Source of the DNA: Alicyclobacillus hesperidum
GTDB lineage: Bacteria; Bacillota; Bacilli; Alicyclobacillales; Alicyclobacillaceae
Assembly (NCBI RefSeq): GCF_900107035.1
Contig: NZ_FNOJ01000003.1
Span: 124,001-188,000 of the forward strand
Direction: 5' to 3'
Length of the DNA stretch: 64,000 nucleotides
Shown piece after piece: positions 20,366 to 30,133 of the stretch; position 1 is the stretch's first letter; each line of letters starts with the position of its first letter. Below the pieces are notes generated by a model. It made no database searches. It was given only the letters and a program-made list of their open reading frames with translations, and was not told where the DNA came from. The position numbers were made by a program, and so were the translations under genes.

Positions 20366-21288
20366 TACGAATCCTCCCGTCCCAAGAACAATTGTTGAAT
20401 GAGTGTAAGTACCAAGATGATCGCAAACAATACGAATCCCATTGCCGACGCATAGCCCATTTGCATCGTCCGGAATCCTTTTTCAAACAAGTCAAGAACC
20501 ACCGTCATTGTATCCTGTTGTGGTAGTGAACTATTGCCGGAGATCACGTATACTAGGTCAAATACCTGGAATGCCCCAATCATACCGAGTACCACGACTA
20601 GAAACGTCGTCCGCTTTAGCATGGGTACAGTCACACTGCGCAGTATCTGCCACCCTTTAGCACCATCGATGGCAGCCGCTTCGTACAACTCAGTCGGTAT
20701 ATCTTGCAATGCTGCGAGATAGATGATCATGAACTGCCCTGCTGTCGTCCAAATGGCTACCACCATAATGGCCGGAAGCGCGAACATCGGGCTATTGAAG
20801 TAATCCGGTCCTTGAATGTGTAACGTGAGAAACAACAAGCGATTGAGCAAACCATTGGGCTGAAACAAAAAACCAAAAATGACCGCAACCCCTACCGTCG
20901 ACGTGATGGATGGCAAATAGTAAATGATGCGAAAGACGGTCTTGCCACGGATGCGGTTAACCACAACTGCGAGCAACATGGCTAAGGCCGTCTGCACGGG
21001 AACCACGACCAAAGCGTATAAAGTCGTGTTCCAAAGTGCTCTAAGAAACACAGGGTCCTGAAATAAGTGGATGTAATTTTGAACCCCGATGAAGTGAGCG
21101 TCCAGCGGATCAAGATACGAAAAATGCTTGAAACTGACAACAAAGGCGTAAACAATGGGACCAAGCAAAAATACAAACAGTTCTACTAGTGCTGGCAAGA
21201 TAAACAAGTATCCCGCCAACGCTTGGTCTACCGTGCTCGTTCGCAAGCGAGAACGCCATGCGCGACTGGGCTGTACCGAAACCGCCAA
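20365..21288 (-). CDS. ABC sugar transporter permease (MalF type)
   Basis: A 307-residue CUT1 permease with six membrane segments after a basic N-terminus. The EAA motif is YEAAAIDGAKGWQILRSVTVP. It starts at TTG 21288 behind AAGGAGG. It lies 88 bases downstream of the binding-protein gene, with a hairpin in between. Confidence 0.93.
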   Translation of the reverse strand: MAVSVQPSRAWRSRLRTSTVDQALAGYLFILPALVELFVFLLGPIVYAFVVSFKHFSYLDPLDAHFIGVQNYIHLFQDPVFLRALWNTTLYALVVVPVQTALAMLLAVVVNRIRGKTVFRIIYYLPSITSTVGVAVIFGFLFQPNGLLNRLLFLTLHIQGPDYFNSPMFALPAIMVVAIWTTAGQFMIIYLAALQDIPTELYEAAAIDGAKGWQILRSVTVPMLKRTTFLVVVLGMIGAFQVFDLVYVISGNSSLPQQDTMTVVLDLFEKGFRTMQMGYASAMGFVLFAIILVLTLIQQLFLGREDS

Positions 21289-21331
21289 ATGTACTACCTC
21301 CTTTGCACGAGCTTATTTGCTAAAGAACTGA

Positions 21332-21356
21332 GGGTGCGCGAAATGATTGCGCACCC
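21332..21356 (-). terminator. Intra-operon hairpin between binding protein and permease genes
   Basis: GGGTGCGC (21332-21339) pairs with GCGCACCC (21349-21356). There is no T run, so this is more likely an RNA-stabilising or partial attenuation stem. Such stems are common in transporter operons, where the binding protein is needed in excess. Confidence 0.55.
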
Positions 21357-21376
21357 CGCACAAAATCAAATCTGAT

Positions 21377-22630
21377 TCAGTCGTTCATTTGCGAGTTAAG
21401 TGTCTGTTGGGCTTGACTCAGAACCTGCGCCGCGGATTCTTTTTTCAAAATGCCTTGTTGTGTTGCGTTGTTAATCGCATCCAAGAAGTTCTGCCCAAGT
21501 GTACCAAACTGATATGGAATAGCAGCCTTAAGCCCATCTACGAATCCTTTGTATGACGGATACTTTTTCAAGAACTCGCCTTGTTCACTCGTTCGCGATG
21601 GTATGGCCAAACCAGAATCGGCCGTCATCTTAAGGGCTTGCTTTCCAGTCATGAAGAATAGTAGTTTCGCCGCTTCAGCCGGATGCTGCGTAGTGCGCGC
21701 CATTTCATAGGCAACTGTGAACAACATATTGGCATCCTTGCCATGAAGAGACGGGAAATCTGCGATTCCGTACTTCATGTTTGGGGCCGTCTGTTGCATA
21801 GAGGGCACCAGCCATGCCCCCTCCAAAGCCATCGCGGCTTTTCCTTGTGCAAACGGAATTCCAGCCCAAGACCCGCCTTGGTCCTGAGGAGTAACAAAGT
21901 TTTTCTCTTCCATCTCTTTCATAAACCATGTCAGTCCAGCGTCATTCGCTTTATTTGTGAACGTCGCTTGATCTTTCATCTCATTGTAGTAGCTACCACC
22001 CATATCAGCGATGAATGGGTAATAACGCGCAACATCAATAGGCATATCCAAAGGAACGATGCCCTTGGCCTTTAACTTGGCAGCGTCTTGGTCAAATTCA
22101 CTCCATGTTTTCGGAGGAGCCTTGATGCCTGCTTTTGCAAGTAATGATGGATTGTACTCGAGGGCCATTGTGTTCATATCTTTTGGGATTCCGTAAATGT
22201 GCCCCTTCCACTTAAACGCATTTAACAAGTTAGACCGAAAGTCGGACATGTCCACATGATCTTGCTTCACATAATTGTCTAACGGCATAATGGCTCCCGA
22301 CGCTTCAAGCGTTGGTGCATAGGAAGAGTCCACGTAAAAAATATCGGGCGCGTTGTGTGCAGCAAGCATCGGTTGCAATGCCTGAAGGTAGTTTCCGGTA
22401 ATCACCTGAATACTCACTTTAATGTTTGGGTTCTGTTTCTCAAAAGCTGCAACCTGGTTTTGTACCAGCGTCTTTTCTGCAGGACTAGATGCCCACATAC
22501 CCAGAGTTAGATGTACAGGTGCCACCGAAGCACTCCCAGTACTGCTGGGTTGCGACTGCACCCCGCAACCACTGACTGCGCCAATGCCAACGAGTGTGAT
22601 GCAAGCAATGCCAGCTACTCTTTTCTTCAT
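21377..22630 (-). CDS. ABC sugar-binding lipoprotein
   Basis: A 417-residue extracellular solute-binding protein family 1 member. The N-terminus MKKRVAGIACITLVGI ends in a lipobox with the lipidated Cys in AVSGCG, followed by a Ser-rich linker. The body shows VAAFEKQNPNIKVSI and GKAAMALEGAWLVP, typical of maltodextrin-type binding proteins. ATG 22630 has GAGGAGGAG 7 bases upstream; an in-frame ATG at 22648 lacks one. The ligand is inferred to be an alpha-glucan oligosaccharide from the neighbouring hydrolases. Confidence 0.93.
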   Translation of the reverse strand: MKKRVAGIACITLVGIGAVSGCGVQSQPSSTGSASVAPVHLTLGMWASSPAEKTLVQNQVAAFEKQNPNIKVSIQVITGNYLQALQPMLAAHNAPDIFYVDSSYAPTLEASGAIMPLDNYVKQDHVDMSDFRSNLLNAFKWKGHIYGIPKDMNTMALEYNPSLLAKAGIKAPPKTWSEFDQDAAKLKAKGIVPLDMPIDVARYYPFIADMGGSYYNEMKDQATFTNKANDAGLTWFMKEMEEKNFVTPQDQGGSWAGIPFAQGKAAMALEGAWLVPSMQQTAPNMKYGIADFPSLHGKDANMLFTVAYEMARTTQHPAEAAKLLFFMTGKQALKMTADSGLAIPSRTSEQGEFLKKYPSYKGFVDGLKAAIPYQFGTLGQNFLDAINNATQQGILKKESAAQVLSQAQQTLNSQMND

Positions 22631-22733
22631 ACCTCGACTCCTCCTCAACCTGGTTTTGACCCCACCAATTCAATCCATTACCGTGTTCAAAATGACATAA
22701 AAGTCGACATTCGTCTCTTGAATACTCATCCAC

Positions 22734-24908
22734 TCAGGCCTTTGACATCACTCCCTTCATGGAAGTGCATACATCAATGACAAGGCCTGTCGTATTTTCA
22801 AGTATCGATACGAGTAACTCTCCATTGGCGCGATGCAAGGCGACACTGAATTTGCCCTGTCCCGCACAGATGTCCTCGATGACCAAATCATCCATGCCGC
22901 TCGGCAAATGAGGATTGAGCGCCATACGCCCAGAAGGTGCACAGGGTTCCATCCCCAACAATTGCTCCAAGACAAACACTGGCACCGCTGCGGCCCAGGC
23001 CTGTGGAGAGCACGAAACAGGATAAGGCACAGGTTTCTCAACTTCTCTGCTGGAAAATCCGCAGAATAGCTCCGGCAGACGACCATGCGCAAAACCATCC
23101 TGAGCGAGAAGAAGACCATTTACAATTGGTTCGGCTAGGTCCCACCCACCATACCTTCGTACACCCGAGAGAATGAGACTCGTGTCGTGCGGCCAGACCG
23201 AACCATTATGGTAACTAAGTGGGTTGTAATTGATTTCCTCGGCAGACAGCGTCCTTATCCCAAAGCCGTTAAACAAATCAGGATCCAACATGCGCCTTGC
23301 AACAGCAACACCTATTTCAGGAGGCAGGATATCACTCCACAGCACCTGTCCCATATTGGATGACGCAACGAGTAACGGTCGCTTCTCACCGTCCAGGGCA
23401 AGAGCAAGCAAATTCCGCTCTGCATCATAGAAGTGTTGGACAAAAGCCTGTTGCAGCTTGTTCGCGCGCTCTTGGCAACGAATCGACTCTGCGCCATCGC
23501 CAAACAAGGCGAAAATCTGCGCCCAGTTGGTATAAGCCTTGTGAACGTAGGCTTGAACCTCCACGAGTGCAATGGGCCCAGTCGCGAGTTGGCCATTTCC
23601 GTGCATCATCGAGTCTCCCGAGTCTTTCCAACCCTGATTGGCAATTCCCCCGTCAGATTCGCACCAATACTCAACGAATCCATCGCCATCGCGATCGCCA
23701 TATTGCTCGATCCACCGGAAGGCATTCCTTACGGAGGGAAGCATCTGCTCTACGAATGCACGATCCCCTGACCACAGGAAGTAATCAGCCAGCACCACTA
23801 AAAAAAGCGGGGTCGAGTCGATACTTCCAAAATAAGGATGGAAAGGGAGCACATCTAGGCGACTCAACTCTCCGTCGCGCAATTCATGCAGGATTTTCCC
23901 AGGCTGTTCATCGCGTCTGGGGTTAACTTCACTGCCTTGAAAGTGAGCCAGCGTGGCAAGTGTACCTCGCGCTATCTCCGGAGCTGCTGCCATCATCTGA
24001 CGAGCCGCAATCAAGCTGTCACGCCCGAACGGGACTGCATACCAAGGCACACCAGCCACTAGAAAGCGACCGTAGCCAAAATCCGTCAAGAGCATCCGGA
24101 TGTCCTTGAGCCCTTGTGTATACCATGCAACGAACCTATCGTCACCTTGGATCCTTGGCATCCGCGCAAACCATCGTTCATATGAACGGTGCACATCTGC
24201 GTTCATTGCATAGGATTCCGCATCTCCGAAAACGTTTCCGGAACTATGCGCCGGGGCGTCTATGTTGCATACACCTTCTACGGAGGGCGTGACCACAAGC
24301 TCCCATGCTGCATGGCCGTGGGCAGGTACATGCAGTGTAAATTTGCCCTGCATAGCTGTGTCGCCGAGTGGTACCCACGCACGTGGCCCATCCGCCGTAG
24401 AAAGCTCCACTGACGTCTTCATCGTTCGACCGTCGCGTGCAGTGTAACGGTAACTACAAACGTTTCCGGACACGCTAACCTGTACTTCCCGGTCAAATGA
24501 TTTAGCGAATCCTCGAACTTCAAACATATCAGCGAAATCGGCATCAATTTCATACAAGACGGCAATTTGCACATCGTCCCCTGAATAATTTCGTATGATA
24601 CCGCTTTCCTTTAGAACACGCCCGTCGACGGATTGTGAACGGGTCACAAGGATGCTTTCTCTTGGTATGTCACCTTCCTGCGCAGGAGGTCGATTCGTGT
24701 ACAAGTAATGGCATTGGTAGCCTTCCTTGGACTCGCTCTCAAGCAACACGAGCGAGTCTGGTCTTGTCACCCAATTTAACCGTGACAACACTCGCGTGTC
24801 GCGCGTAAACAGCCCTCCTTCCGAAACGTTTTCGGAACCATGCTTACACATTCCTTGTAAGTCCGATAGGTAAAATAGGTCGTTTTCCTTAATGACATGG
24901 AAATTCAT
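22734..24908 (-). CDS. Amylo-alpha-1,6-glucosidase-type glycogen debranching enzyme
   Basis: A 724-residue protein with an N-terminal beta-rich domain (GDE_N_bis-like, about 1-230) and a C-terminal (alpha/alpha)6 domain of the glycogen debranching (GDE_C) clan. Recognisable stretches are GVPWYAVPFGRDSLIAARQM, EILHELRDGE-like (PGKILHELRDGE), NQGWKDSGDSM, and SYHNGSVWPHDTSLIL. No signal peptide. It likely trims branched alpha-glucans or handles osmoregulated glucosides. The substrate is inferred from the operon. An operator-like palindrome lies inside its 5' coding region. Confidence 0.85.
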   Translation of the reverse strand: MNFHVIKENDLFYLSDLQGMCKHGSENVSEGGLFTRDTRVLSRLNWVTRPDSLVLLESESKEGYQCHYLYTNRPPAQEGDIPRESILVTRSQSVDGRVLKESGIIRNYSGDDVQIAVLYEIDADFADMFEVRGFAKSFDREVQVSVSGNVCSYRYTARDGRTMKTSVELSTADGPRAWVPLGDTAMQGKFTLHVPAHGHAAWELVVTPSVEGVCNIDAPAHSSGNVFGDAESYAMNADVHRSYERWFARMPRIQGDDRFVAWYTQGLKDIRMLLTDFGYGRFLVAGVPWYAVPFGRDSLIAARQMMAAAPEIARGTLATLAHFQGSEVNPRRDEQPGKILHELRDGELSRLDVLPFHPYFGSIDSTPLFLVVLADYFLWSGDRAFVEQMLPSVRNAFRWIEQYGDRDGDGFVEYWCESDGGIANQGWKDSGDSMMHGNGQLATGPIALVEVQAYVHKAYTNWAQIFALFGDGAESIRCQERANKLQQAFVQHFYDAERNLLALALDGEKRPLLVASSNMGQVLWSDILPPEIGVAVARRMLDPDLFNGFGIRTLSAEEINYNPLSYHNGSVWPHDTSLILSGVRRYGGWDLAEPIVNGLLLAQDGFAHGRLPELFCGFSSREVEKPVPYPVSCSPQAWAAAVPVFVLEQLLGMEPCAPSGRMALNPHLPSGMDDLVIEDICAGQGKFSVALHRANGELLVSILENTTGLVIDVCTSMKGVMSKA
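24819..24837. promoter_or_regulatory. LacI-type operator inside the debranching gene
   Basis: TTCCGAAA-CGT-TTTCGGAA is a perfect 8-bp inverted repeat with a CG-centred core, about 75 bases into the coding sequence. It shares the GAAACGTTTTC core with the two sites upstream of lacI. A weaker relative is at 24225-24242. Likely a roadblock or looping site for the LacI regulator encoded next to it; CcpA is an alternative. Confidence 0.6.
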
Positions 24909-24949
24909 CTTTTATCTCCACACTCCCAGTTCAAAGCCATCTGCAACTT

Positions 24950-25948
24950 CTATGCACTTTCTCGAACAATCAGCTCTGGAGGCAGCAATGTACCTGATGG
25001 CTGTTCGTCCTCCTGTAACATACGGACCAGCATTTCAGCGGCATCACTCCCCATCTCGTATCGCGGCTGCGCAACCGTGGTTAACGATGGAGTTACAAAT
25101 CGCCCCAACTCGATATTGTCAAACCCGATAATGGCCAAATCGTCAGGAATGCGAATTCCGCAGGCCTTGCAATGCTGGATGCCACCTATGGCCATTAAGT
25201 CACTTGCAAAAAACACCGCATCAGTTTCAGGATGGCGGGACAGTAGGTCAGCAAGCGCCTTCGCACCACCCTCAATTGTAAAATCGGCGTGCAAAATTGA
25301 ATCACGACTATACGCCATGCCATATGCTCGCATGGCAGCTTCAAACCCCCGTAGCCTCTCGATGCTGACTGCTGCATGGGAGTATCCGTTGATGAAGCCG
25401 ATGTGCTGACGTCCTGTGTTCACCAAGTGCCGAATCGCGTAACGCACACCATTCACGTTGTCTGTCATCACATAGCCACAATGTCTGCTTAAGAGAGGTA
25501 AGTCGATAACCACGCTTGGCAGTGTTGATTCCACTACCTCTTCGACATATGGATCGTCCAAACGGATGCCCATGACCACGACGCCTTCAAGACTGCGCTC
25601 GCGGCAAAAATCGACGTAACTAATGAGCTGTTGCCGAGCTGTATTGGTGCTCACCAAAGTGACGTCATACCCATATTCCGCGAGCTTGTCATGCACACCC
25701 ACCAATACGTCGTACATGAAGTGATGACCGCCGCGATTAAAATCTGAGACCAAAAGACCAATATTTCGACTTTTTTGCAAGACAAGGCTTCGAGCGACGT
25801 GGCTCGGACGATAGTTCAATTTCTTTGCGACTTCAAGTACGCGCTGACGCGTCTCCTCCCCCACGTCGTCGCCACCGTTTAATGCGCGAGAAACTGTCGT
25901 AATGGAAACGCCGGCAGCCCTTGCCACGTCGCGAATGGTGACGGTCAT
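24950..25948 (-). CDS. LacI-family transcriptional regulator of the alpha-glucan operon
   Basis: A 332-residue LacI/GalR repressor. The N-terminal helix-turn-helix reads VTIRDVARAAGVSITTVSRALNG, followed by the hinge RPSHVARSLV and a periplasmic-binding-protein-like ligand domain from about residue 60. First gene of the operon; only 41 bases separate it from the debranching gene, so it is co-transcribed with its targets. Two operators lie in its own promoter region, consistent with autoregulation. ATG 25948 follows AAAGGGG. Confidence 0.93.
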   Translation of the reverse strand: MTVTIRDVARAAGVSITTVSRALNGGDDVGEETRQRVLEVAKKLNYRPSHVARSLVLQKSRNIGLLVSDFNRGGHHFMYDVLVGVHDKLAEYGYDVTLVSTNTARQQLISYVDFCRERSLEGVVVMGIRLDDPYVEEVVESTLPSVVIDLPLLSRHCGYVMTDNVNGVRYAIRHLVNTGRQHIGFINGYSHAAVSIERLRGFEAAMRAYGMAYSRDSILHADFTIEGGAKALADLLSRHPETDAVFFASDLMAIGGIQHCKACGIRIPDDLAIIGFDNIELGRFVTPSLTTVAQPRYEMGSDAAEMLVRMLQEDEQPSGTLLPPELIVRESA

Positions 25949-25975
25949 GGCGGAATCCCCTTTCCTGACACGGAC

Positions 25976-26072
25976 ACCGAAACGTTTTCAGAAGTCTCGT
26001 TGCATATGTGACAATACAGAGCTTCAGACACTGTCCGCGATTGGCCTGATCGTAACCGAAAACGTTTCGGAT
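25976..26072. promoter_or_regulatory. Pair of LacI-type operators upstream of the alpha-glucan operon
   Basis: ACCGAAACGTTTTCAGAA at 25976-25993 and ACCGAAAACGTTTCGGAT at 26055-26072 are near-palindromes with a central ACGTTT/AAACGT core. Their centres are about 79 bases apart, a distance that would allow looping. They lie 28 to 124 bases upstream of the lacI start. Confidence 0.7.
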
Positions 26073-26128
26073 CGCAAGTATGAAAATCAACTTCTCTACA
26101 CAAAATCTATTGCGTCCAGACACACAAA

Positions 26129-26155
26129 CAAGCGCCCCGTCCATACACGAGGCGC
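26129..26155 (-). terminator. Probable terminator after iron alcohol dehydrogenase
   Basis: GCGCC and GGCGC arms flank an inner CGT/ACG pair. On the minus strand a T-rich stretch (TTGTTTGTGT) follows. Weak but correctly placed downstream of the dehydrogenase gene. Confidence 0.45.
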
Positions 26156-26173
26156 CTACATATACACTGCCGC

Positions 26174-27340
26174 TTATAACGCCGCTTGCAGAATCTTGTG
26201 CACGTCATCCTTGCCGAGCTTCTTGAAATGGCCGATCTCGCCAAAACGAACCGCTTGACTGGCCATGCGCTCCAGCTGGTCATCACCGATTTGATAATCC
26301 GCTAAGTGCTGCGGTGCGCCGATCGACTGGTAGAACTCACGAACCTTTGCGATCGCGATGTCGGCAAGCTCCGCGTCCGTCTTGCCATTGGCATCGACGC
26401 CAAATACGTTCTTTGCCAATGAAGCAAAGCGGCTCGGATTGACATTTTTCACGTGCTCCATCCAGTGTGGGAAGACAATCGCCAGCCCACCTCCATGCGG
26501 GATGTCATAGATGGCACTGATCTCATGTTCAATCGCGTGGCAAGCCCAGTCCCCCGTGATACCCATGGAGATCATTCCGTTCAAAGCCATCGTGCTGCAA
26601 TACATCATCGTTTCGCGCGCATCGTAATCGTTCGGATTTTCGACGGCTGTTTTTGCGTTTTCAACGATGGTGCGCATCACGGCCTCAATCAGATGTTGTT
26701 GTAGAGGCGTATGCCGCGTTGGATGGAAATAATGTTCAAAACAGTGTGCCAACATGTCACAGATGCCATAGACCGTCTGATCGCGCGGAACTGTGTATGT
26801 GTTCTCCGGATCGCAGAACGAGAAGACAGGGAACGTATAGGGCGATCCGCCGCCCAGCTTTTCTTTTGTCTCCCAGTTTGTGATGACGCCTCCAGAGTTC
26901 ATTTCTGAGCCAGTTGCCGCAAGCGTCAAGATGGTGCCCAGCGGCAATGCCCCTGTGGCTTTGCCCTTGCGCTGATAAATGTCCCACACATCGCCATCGT
27001 ATTTAACGCCCATTGCGATAGCTTTGCCACAGTCGAGAACGGACCCACCGCCAACGGCCAAAATCAAGTCGATATGGTTCTCACGGCAAATGGCAATGCC
27101 CTTATGTACCGTCGACAACCGCGGGTTGGGCTCGACACCCGATAGCTCGAACAAGCTTACGCCCGCATTTTGCAGAATACCCACCACTTTGTCGTAGAGG
27201 CCATTGCGCTTAATACTCCCTCCACCATACAACAGGAGTACCCGCTTGCCGATTTTCGTTACTTCTTCAGCCAGGTGCTTCTCTATTTGACCCTTACCGT
27301 AGTACAAAGTTGTCGGATTATAGAAACGAAATGCGTCCAC
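26174..27340 (-). CDS. Iron-containing alcohol dehydrogenase (YugJ/BdhA-like)
   Basis: A 388-residue group III metal-dependent dehydrogenase resembling NADPH-dependent butanol dehydrogenases. The nucleotide-binding motif is [15 protein letters not shown]. The metal-site histidines are in [30 protein letters not shown] and [16 protein letters not shown] at 27340 follows AAAGGGG and gives the expected N-terminus [16 protein letters not shown]; the longer open frame adds 24 residues not seen in the family. The substrate is unknown. Confidence 0.93.
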   Translation of the reverse strand: MDAFRFYNPTTLYYGKGQIEKHLAEEVTKIGKRVLLLYGGGSIKRNGLYDKVVGILQNAGVSLFELSGVEPNPRLSTVHKGIAICRENHIDLILAVGGGSVLDCGKAIAMGVKYDGDVWDIYQRKGKATGALPLGTILTLAATGSEMNSGGVITNWETKEKLGGGSPYTFPVFSFCDPENTYTVPRDQTVYGICDMLAHCFEHYFHPTRHTPLQQHLIEAVMRTIVENAKTAVENPNDYDARETMMYCSTMALNGMISMGITGDWACHAIEHEISAIYDIPHGGGLAIVFPHWMEHVKNVNPSRFASLAKNVFGVDANGKTDAELADIAIAKVREFYQSIGAPQHLADYQIGDDQLERMASQAVRFGEIGHFKKLGKDDVHKILQAAL

Positions 27341-27504
27341 TTGTATACCCCTTTCGCAAGTCAGGACTACAGCTTCACTAAACACTTGATAGCCGCTCTT
27401 ACATTGTAACAAGGAGCTTTAGAATCGCCAAACGTGCTTGGCCTTCTACATCGGGACAGCTTCGAATACACATGGTTTGTCCGCACAGACGGAGGTGAGT
27501 GCGC

Positions 27505-28407
27505 GTGGGCTTTTTGGCTGCGCTGGGCAGCGCCATTTGCTATGCGTTATCCTACTGTTTTTTGCGCAAGGGTCAGGCTGAGTCGTCACCACCCGACTAC
27601 GGGCTGCTTCCCATTCTGGCCATGAGTGCCATTTCGCTCTCGGGTGTCGCAATCATCGAATACATGGTTGGCGGCCGCCTGATCAAACCTGGAGCCGATT
27701 TACCCGTGCCTGTGCTTTGGGCAACTTGTTCCGGAATCGTTGGTACGTTTTTAGGACGTATGTTGCTCTATCGAGCGGTCAATCAACTTGGCGCTGTACG
27801 CGGCGTGGTATTGAAGGGTGTCAGTCCTGTGGCAACCATGGCCGTCGCGGCGTTCGCGTTAGGAGAAGATCCTTCGTTCGACGACGGGCTCGGACTCTGC
27901 GGAGTTCTCGGTTCCATTCTGCTGCTTGTGATCGAGAGTCGGCTTCGCAAACACCGTGCGGCGCGCTTCGCGTTCCAAAGCGCCGCCGTCATTGGCATCA
28001 CAGCGGCCTGTATACAAGGGGTTGGTCACGTCTTTCGACAATTGAGCGTCCAAACTGGCCTCTCGCCACTGCCCGCGGCGGCCATCGACCTTAGCGCAGC
28101 CACGTCGACCTACGTCATTGGGCTGCTTTGCCGTGGTACTTTGTTGGCGCTTCTTAGATGGTATGCCCAACACCTTAACATCTGGCTTGCCGTCGCTGGT
28201 TGGTGCTCAGCTGCAGGCGTCTTTTTGTTTTTCTTTGCTGCCGATCACGCCTCTGTATCGACCGTAGCGATCCTAGCCGCGTCGGAACCTGTCTTTGTCG
28301 CTTTGTTCTCCGCTCTCTTCCTCGCCCGCTTAGAACGTCTATCCTGGTGGAGCGGCGCCGCCGCCTTATTGATTGGCTTGAGTGCCATGATGCTTGTAAC
28401 CAGTTGA
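27505..28407 (+). CDS. EamA-family (DMT) transporter
   Basis: About 300 residues and ten hydrophobic helices arranged as two EamA repeats (about 1-135 and 155-300), the drug/metabolite transporter superfamily. GTG 27505 is 9 bases after GGAGG; GTG 27499 is only three bases away and less likely. The second repeat ends with the typical ASEPVFVALFSALFL and the family's C-terminal helix. The substrate is unknown. Confidence 0.85.
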   Translation: MGFLAALGSAICYALSYCFLRKGQAESSPPDYGLLPILAMSAISLSGVAIIEYMVGGRLIKPGADLPVPVLWATCSGIVGTFLGRMLLYRAVNQLGAVRGVVLKGVSPVATMAVAAFALGEDPSFDDGLGLCGVLGSILLLVIESRLRKHRAARFAFQSAAVIGITAACIQGVGHVFRQLSVQTGLSPLPAAAIDLSAATSTYVIGLLCRGTLLALLRWYAQHLNIWLAVAGWCSAAGVFLFFFAADHASVSTVAILAASEPVFVALFSALFLARLERLSWWSGAAALLIGLSAMMLVTS

Positions 28408-28453
28408 AGCAAGTTACTGCATCAGCCTTACGATGACGTACTTGGACTTGCGG

Positions 28454-28481
28454 TTGACACCAGCATTCCCTACACTGGAAT
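28454..28481 (+). promoter_or_regulatory. Putative sigma-A promoter for the flavoprotein gene
   Basis: TTGACA at 28454-28459, a 16-base spacer and TGGAAT at 28476-28481. It lies 28 bases before the start codon of the next gene. Confidence 0.5.
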
Positions 28482-28508
28482 GACTGATAATGGACCGGAG
28501 GATTTCCT

Positions 28509-29843
28509 ATGTACGACGTTATCGTTGTTGGCGGCGGCCCGGCTGGACTCATGGCCGCCATTTCCGCGCGCGAATGTGGCGCCCGCGTCGTGTTAGTCGA
28601 GAAAGGCAATCGTCTCGGACGCAAGCTTGCCATATCAGGTGGTGGCCGCTGCAATGTTACCAACGCCAAACCATTGCCCGAGTTGATGGAAAACATCCCA
28701 GGTAACGCGAAGTTCCTATACTCCGCATTGAGTCAGTTTTCTAACCATGATATCATCCACTTTTTTGAGCATCTGGGAATTAAGTTAAAAGAGGAGGATC
28801 GAGGCCGAGTATTTCCTGTATCGAATGACGCAAAAACGGTTGTCAAAGCGGTTGTGGACCATATGTATTCGTTAGGGGTCGAAGTTCTCTTGGATACGCC
28901 AGTATCCCGCATACTAACCAAGGAAGGGCAATTCGTAGGCATTCGTCTAGCTCGCGGGCAAACACTCACGGCGCCTGCTGGCGTAATCGCGACCGGAGGT
29001 TGTAGCGTGCCCCAAACAGGAAGTACCGGCGATGCCTATGCATGGGCAAAGACCGTCGGACACAAGATTGTGGACCCTTACCCAACAGAAGTCCCTCTGG
29101 TTTCCGACGAGCCATGGATCATTTCGCGAAAACTGCAGGGTTTATCGCTATATGGGGTCGAAATCAGCATTTGGACAGGCAAAGGTAAACGTTTGACAAC
29201 CGAAAGCGGAGACTTGTTATTTACTCACTTCGGCCTAAGTGGCCCCGCAGCCCTTCGTTGTAGCCACTACGTCTCAACGGCCAAAAGGCGCCATCCCGAC
29301 ATCGATTTACGAGCGACCATCGACCTTGTACCCAGCATGAAACAAGACGAGTGGTTGCACAGCTTACTCGCCGATCGCGCCAACCATCCGCGGCGGGCTG
29401 TCCGTACGGAACTCGAACTGACGTTTCCAGAGCGGTTGGCTGCTTACATTGCACATGTGGTGAACGTGCCAGCGGACCTTCAGTTAGCTCACTTAACGCG
29501 CGTGCAGATGAACGAACTTGGACAAACTATTAAACGTTGCCCGATTCACGTGACAGGTACCTTGCCGTTAGAAAAGGCGACGGTCACTGGCGGTGGCGTT
29601 AGTGTCAAAGAAATCGATCCAAAGACCATGCAGTCGAAATTATGCCGCGGTTTGTTCTTTGCCGGCGAAGTGATGGATGTGCACGCGCATACAGGCGGAT
29701 ACAACATTACAGTGGCGTTTTCGACCGGTCGGCTGGCGGGAAAGTCTGCGGCGCAACAGGTGCGGTCGGCGCCATCACAAAGGTCGGCGCCGACCAATAG
29801 CCCGTGGCACGAAGAGTCAATTCTTACGAGTCACAACGACTAA
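28509..29843 (+). CDS. HI0933/YhiN-family NAD(P)/FAD-dependent oxidoreductase
   Basis: A 444-residue flavoprotein. The dinucleotide fold opens with YDVIVVGGGPAGLMAAI. The family signatures are GRKLAISGGGRCNVTN near residue 40 and, at the C-terminus, VTGGGVSVKEID and GLFFAGEVMDVHAHTGGYN. The biochemical role of the family is poorly defined. ATG 28509 follows CCGGAGG. The 3' end overlaps the convergent small gene by four bases. Confidence 0.92.
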   Translation: MYDVIVVGGGPAGLMAAISARECGARVVLVEKGNRLGRKLAISGGGRCNVTNAKPLPELMENIPGNAKFLYSALSQFSNHDIIHFFEHLGIKLKEEDRGRVFPVSNDAKTVVKAVVDHMYSLGVEVLLDTPVSRILTKEGQFVGIRLARGQTLTAPAGVIATGGCSVPQTGSTGDAYAWAKTVGHKIVDPYPTEVPLVSDEPWIISRKLQGLSLYGVEISIWTGKGKRLTTESGDLLFTHFGLSGPAALRCSHYVSTAKRRHPDIDLRATIDLVPSMKQDEWLHSLLADRANHPRRAVRTELELTFPERLAAYIAHVVNVPADLQLAHLTRVQMNELGQTIKRCPIHVTGTLPLEKATVTGGGVSVKEIDPKTMQSKLCRGLFFAGEVMDVHAHTGGYNITVAFSTGRLAGKSAAQQVRSAPSQRSAPTNSPWHEESILTSHND

Positions 29844-30034
29844 AGCTGCTCATCCTGGACCGATGCACCATATTCACCGCCGAGCTTGCGCGCATACTTG
29901 CCATGAGCCGGGTTGCCGTACCGGCGTTCTTCGTCGACTCGCGCACCACGGCGCATGGCCGCGCTTGCTTGCGCACTCATCACCGGTCCTGAAGCTTCGT
30001 CACCGCGTCCAATCGACTTTCGTCGCGATGGCAT
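29840..30034 (-). CDS. Small hydrophilic protein of unknown function (64 residues)
   Basis: A 64-residue, charged, Gly/Ala/Arg-rich protein (MPSRRKSIGRGDEASGPVMS ... KYARKLGGEYGASVQDEQL) with no cysteine and no membrane segment. The start ATG at 30034 is preceded by AAAGGAGGCG at ideal spacing, which is the main evidence that the gene is real. Composition resembles small spore-associated proteins, but no SASP family motif is recognised. It lies between two plus-strand genes and converges on the flavoprotein gene. Confidence 0.65.
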   Translation of the reverse strand: MPSRRKSIGRGDEASGPVMSAQASAAMRRGARVDEERRYGNPAHGKYARKLGGEYGASVQDEQL

Positions 30035-30133
30035 GCGCAACGCCTCCTTTGTGGGTCGATCGCGTTCATGAACAGGTTTCCCGAACGCGCAGGCACAAAA
30101 CACGGAAGGTTTTCGAAACGGAGGCATCAATCG

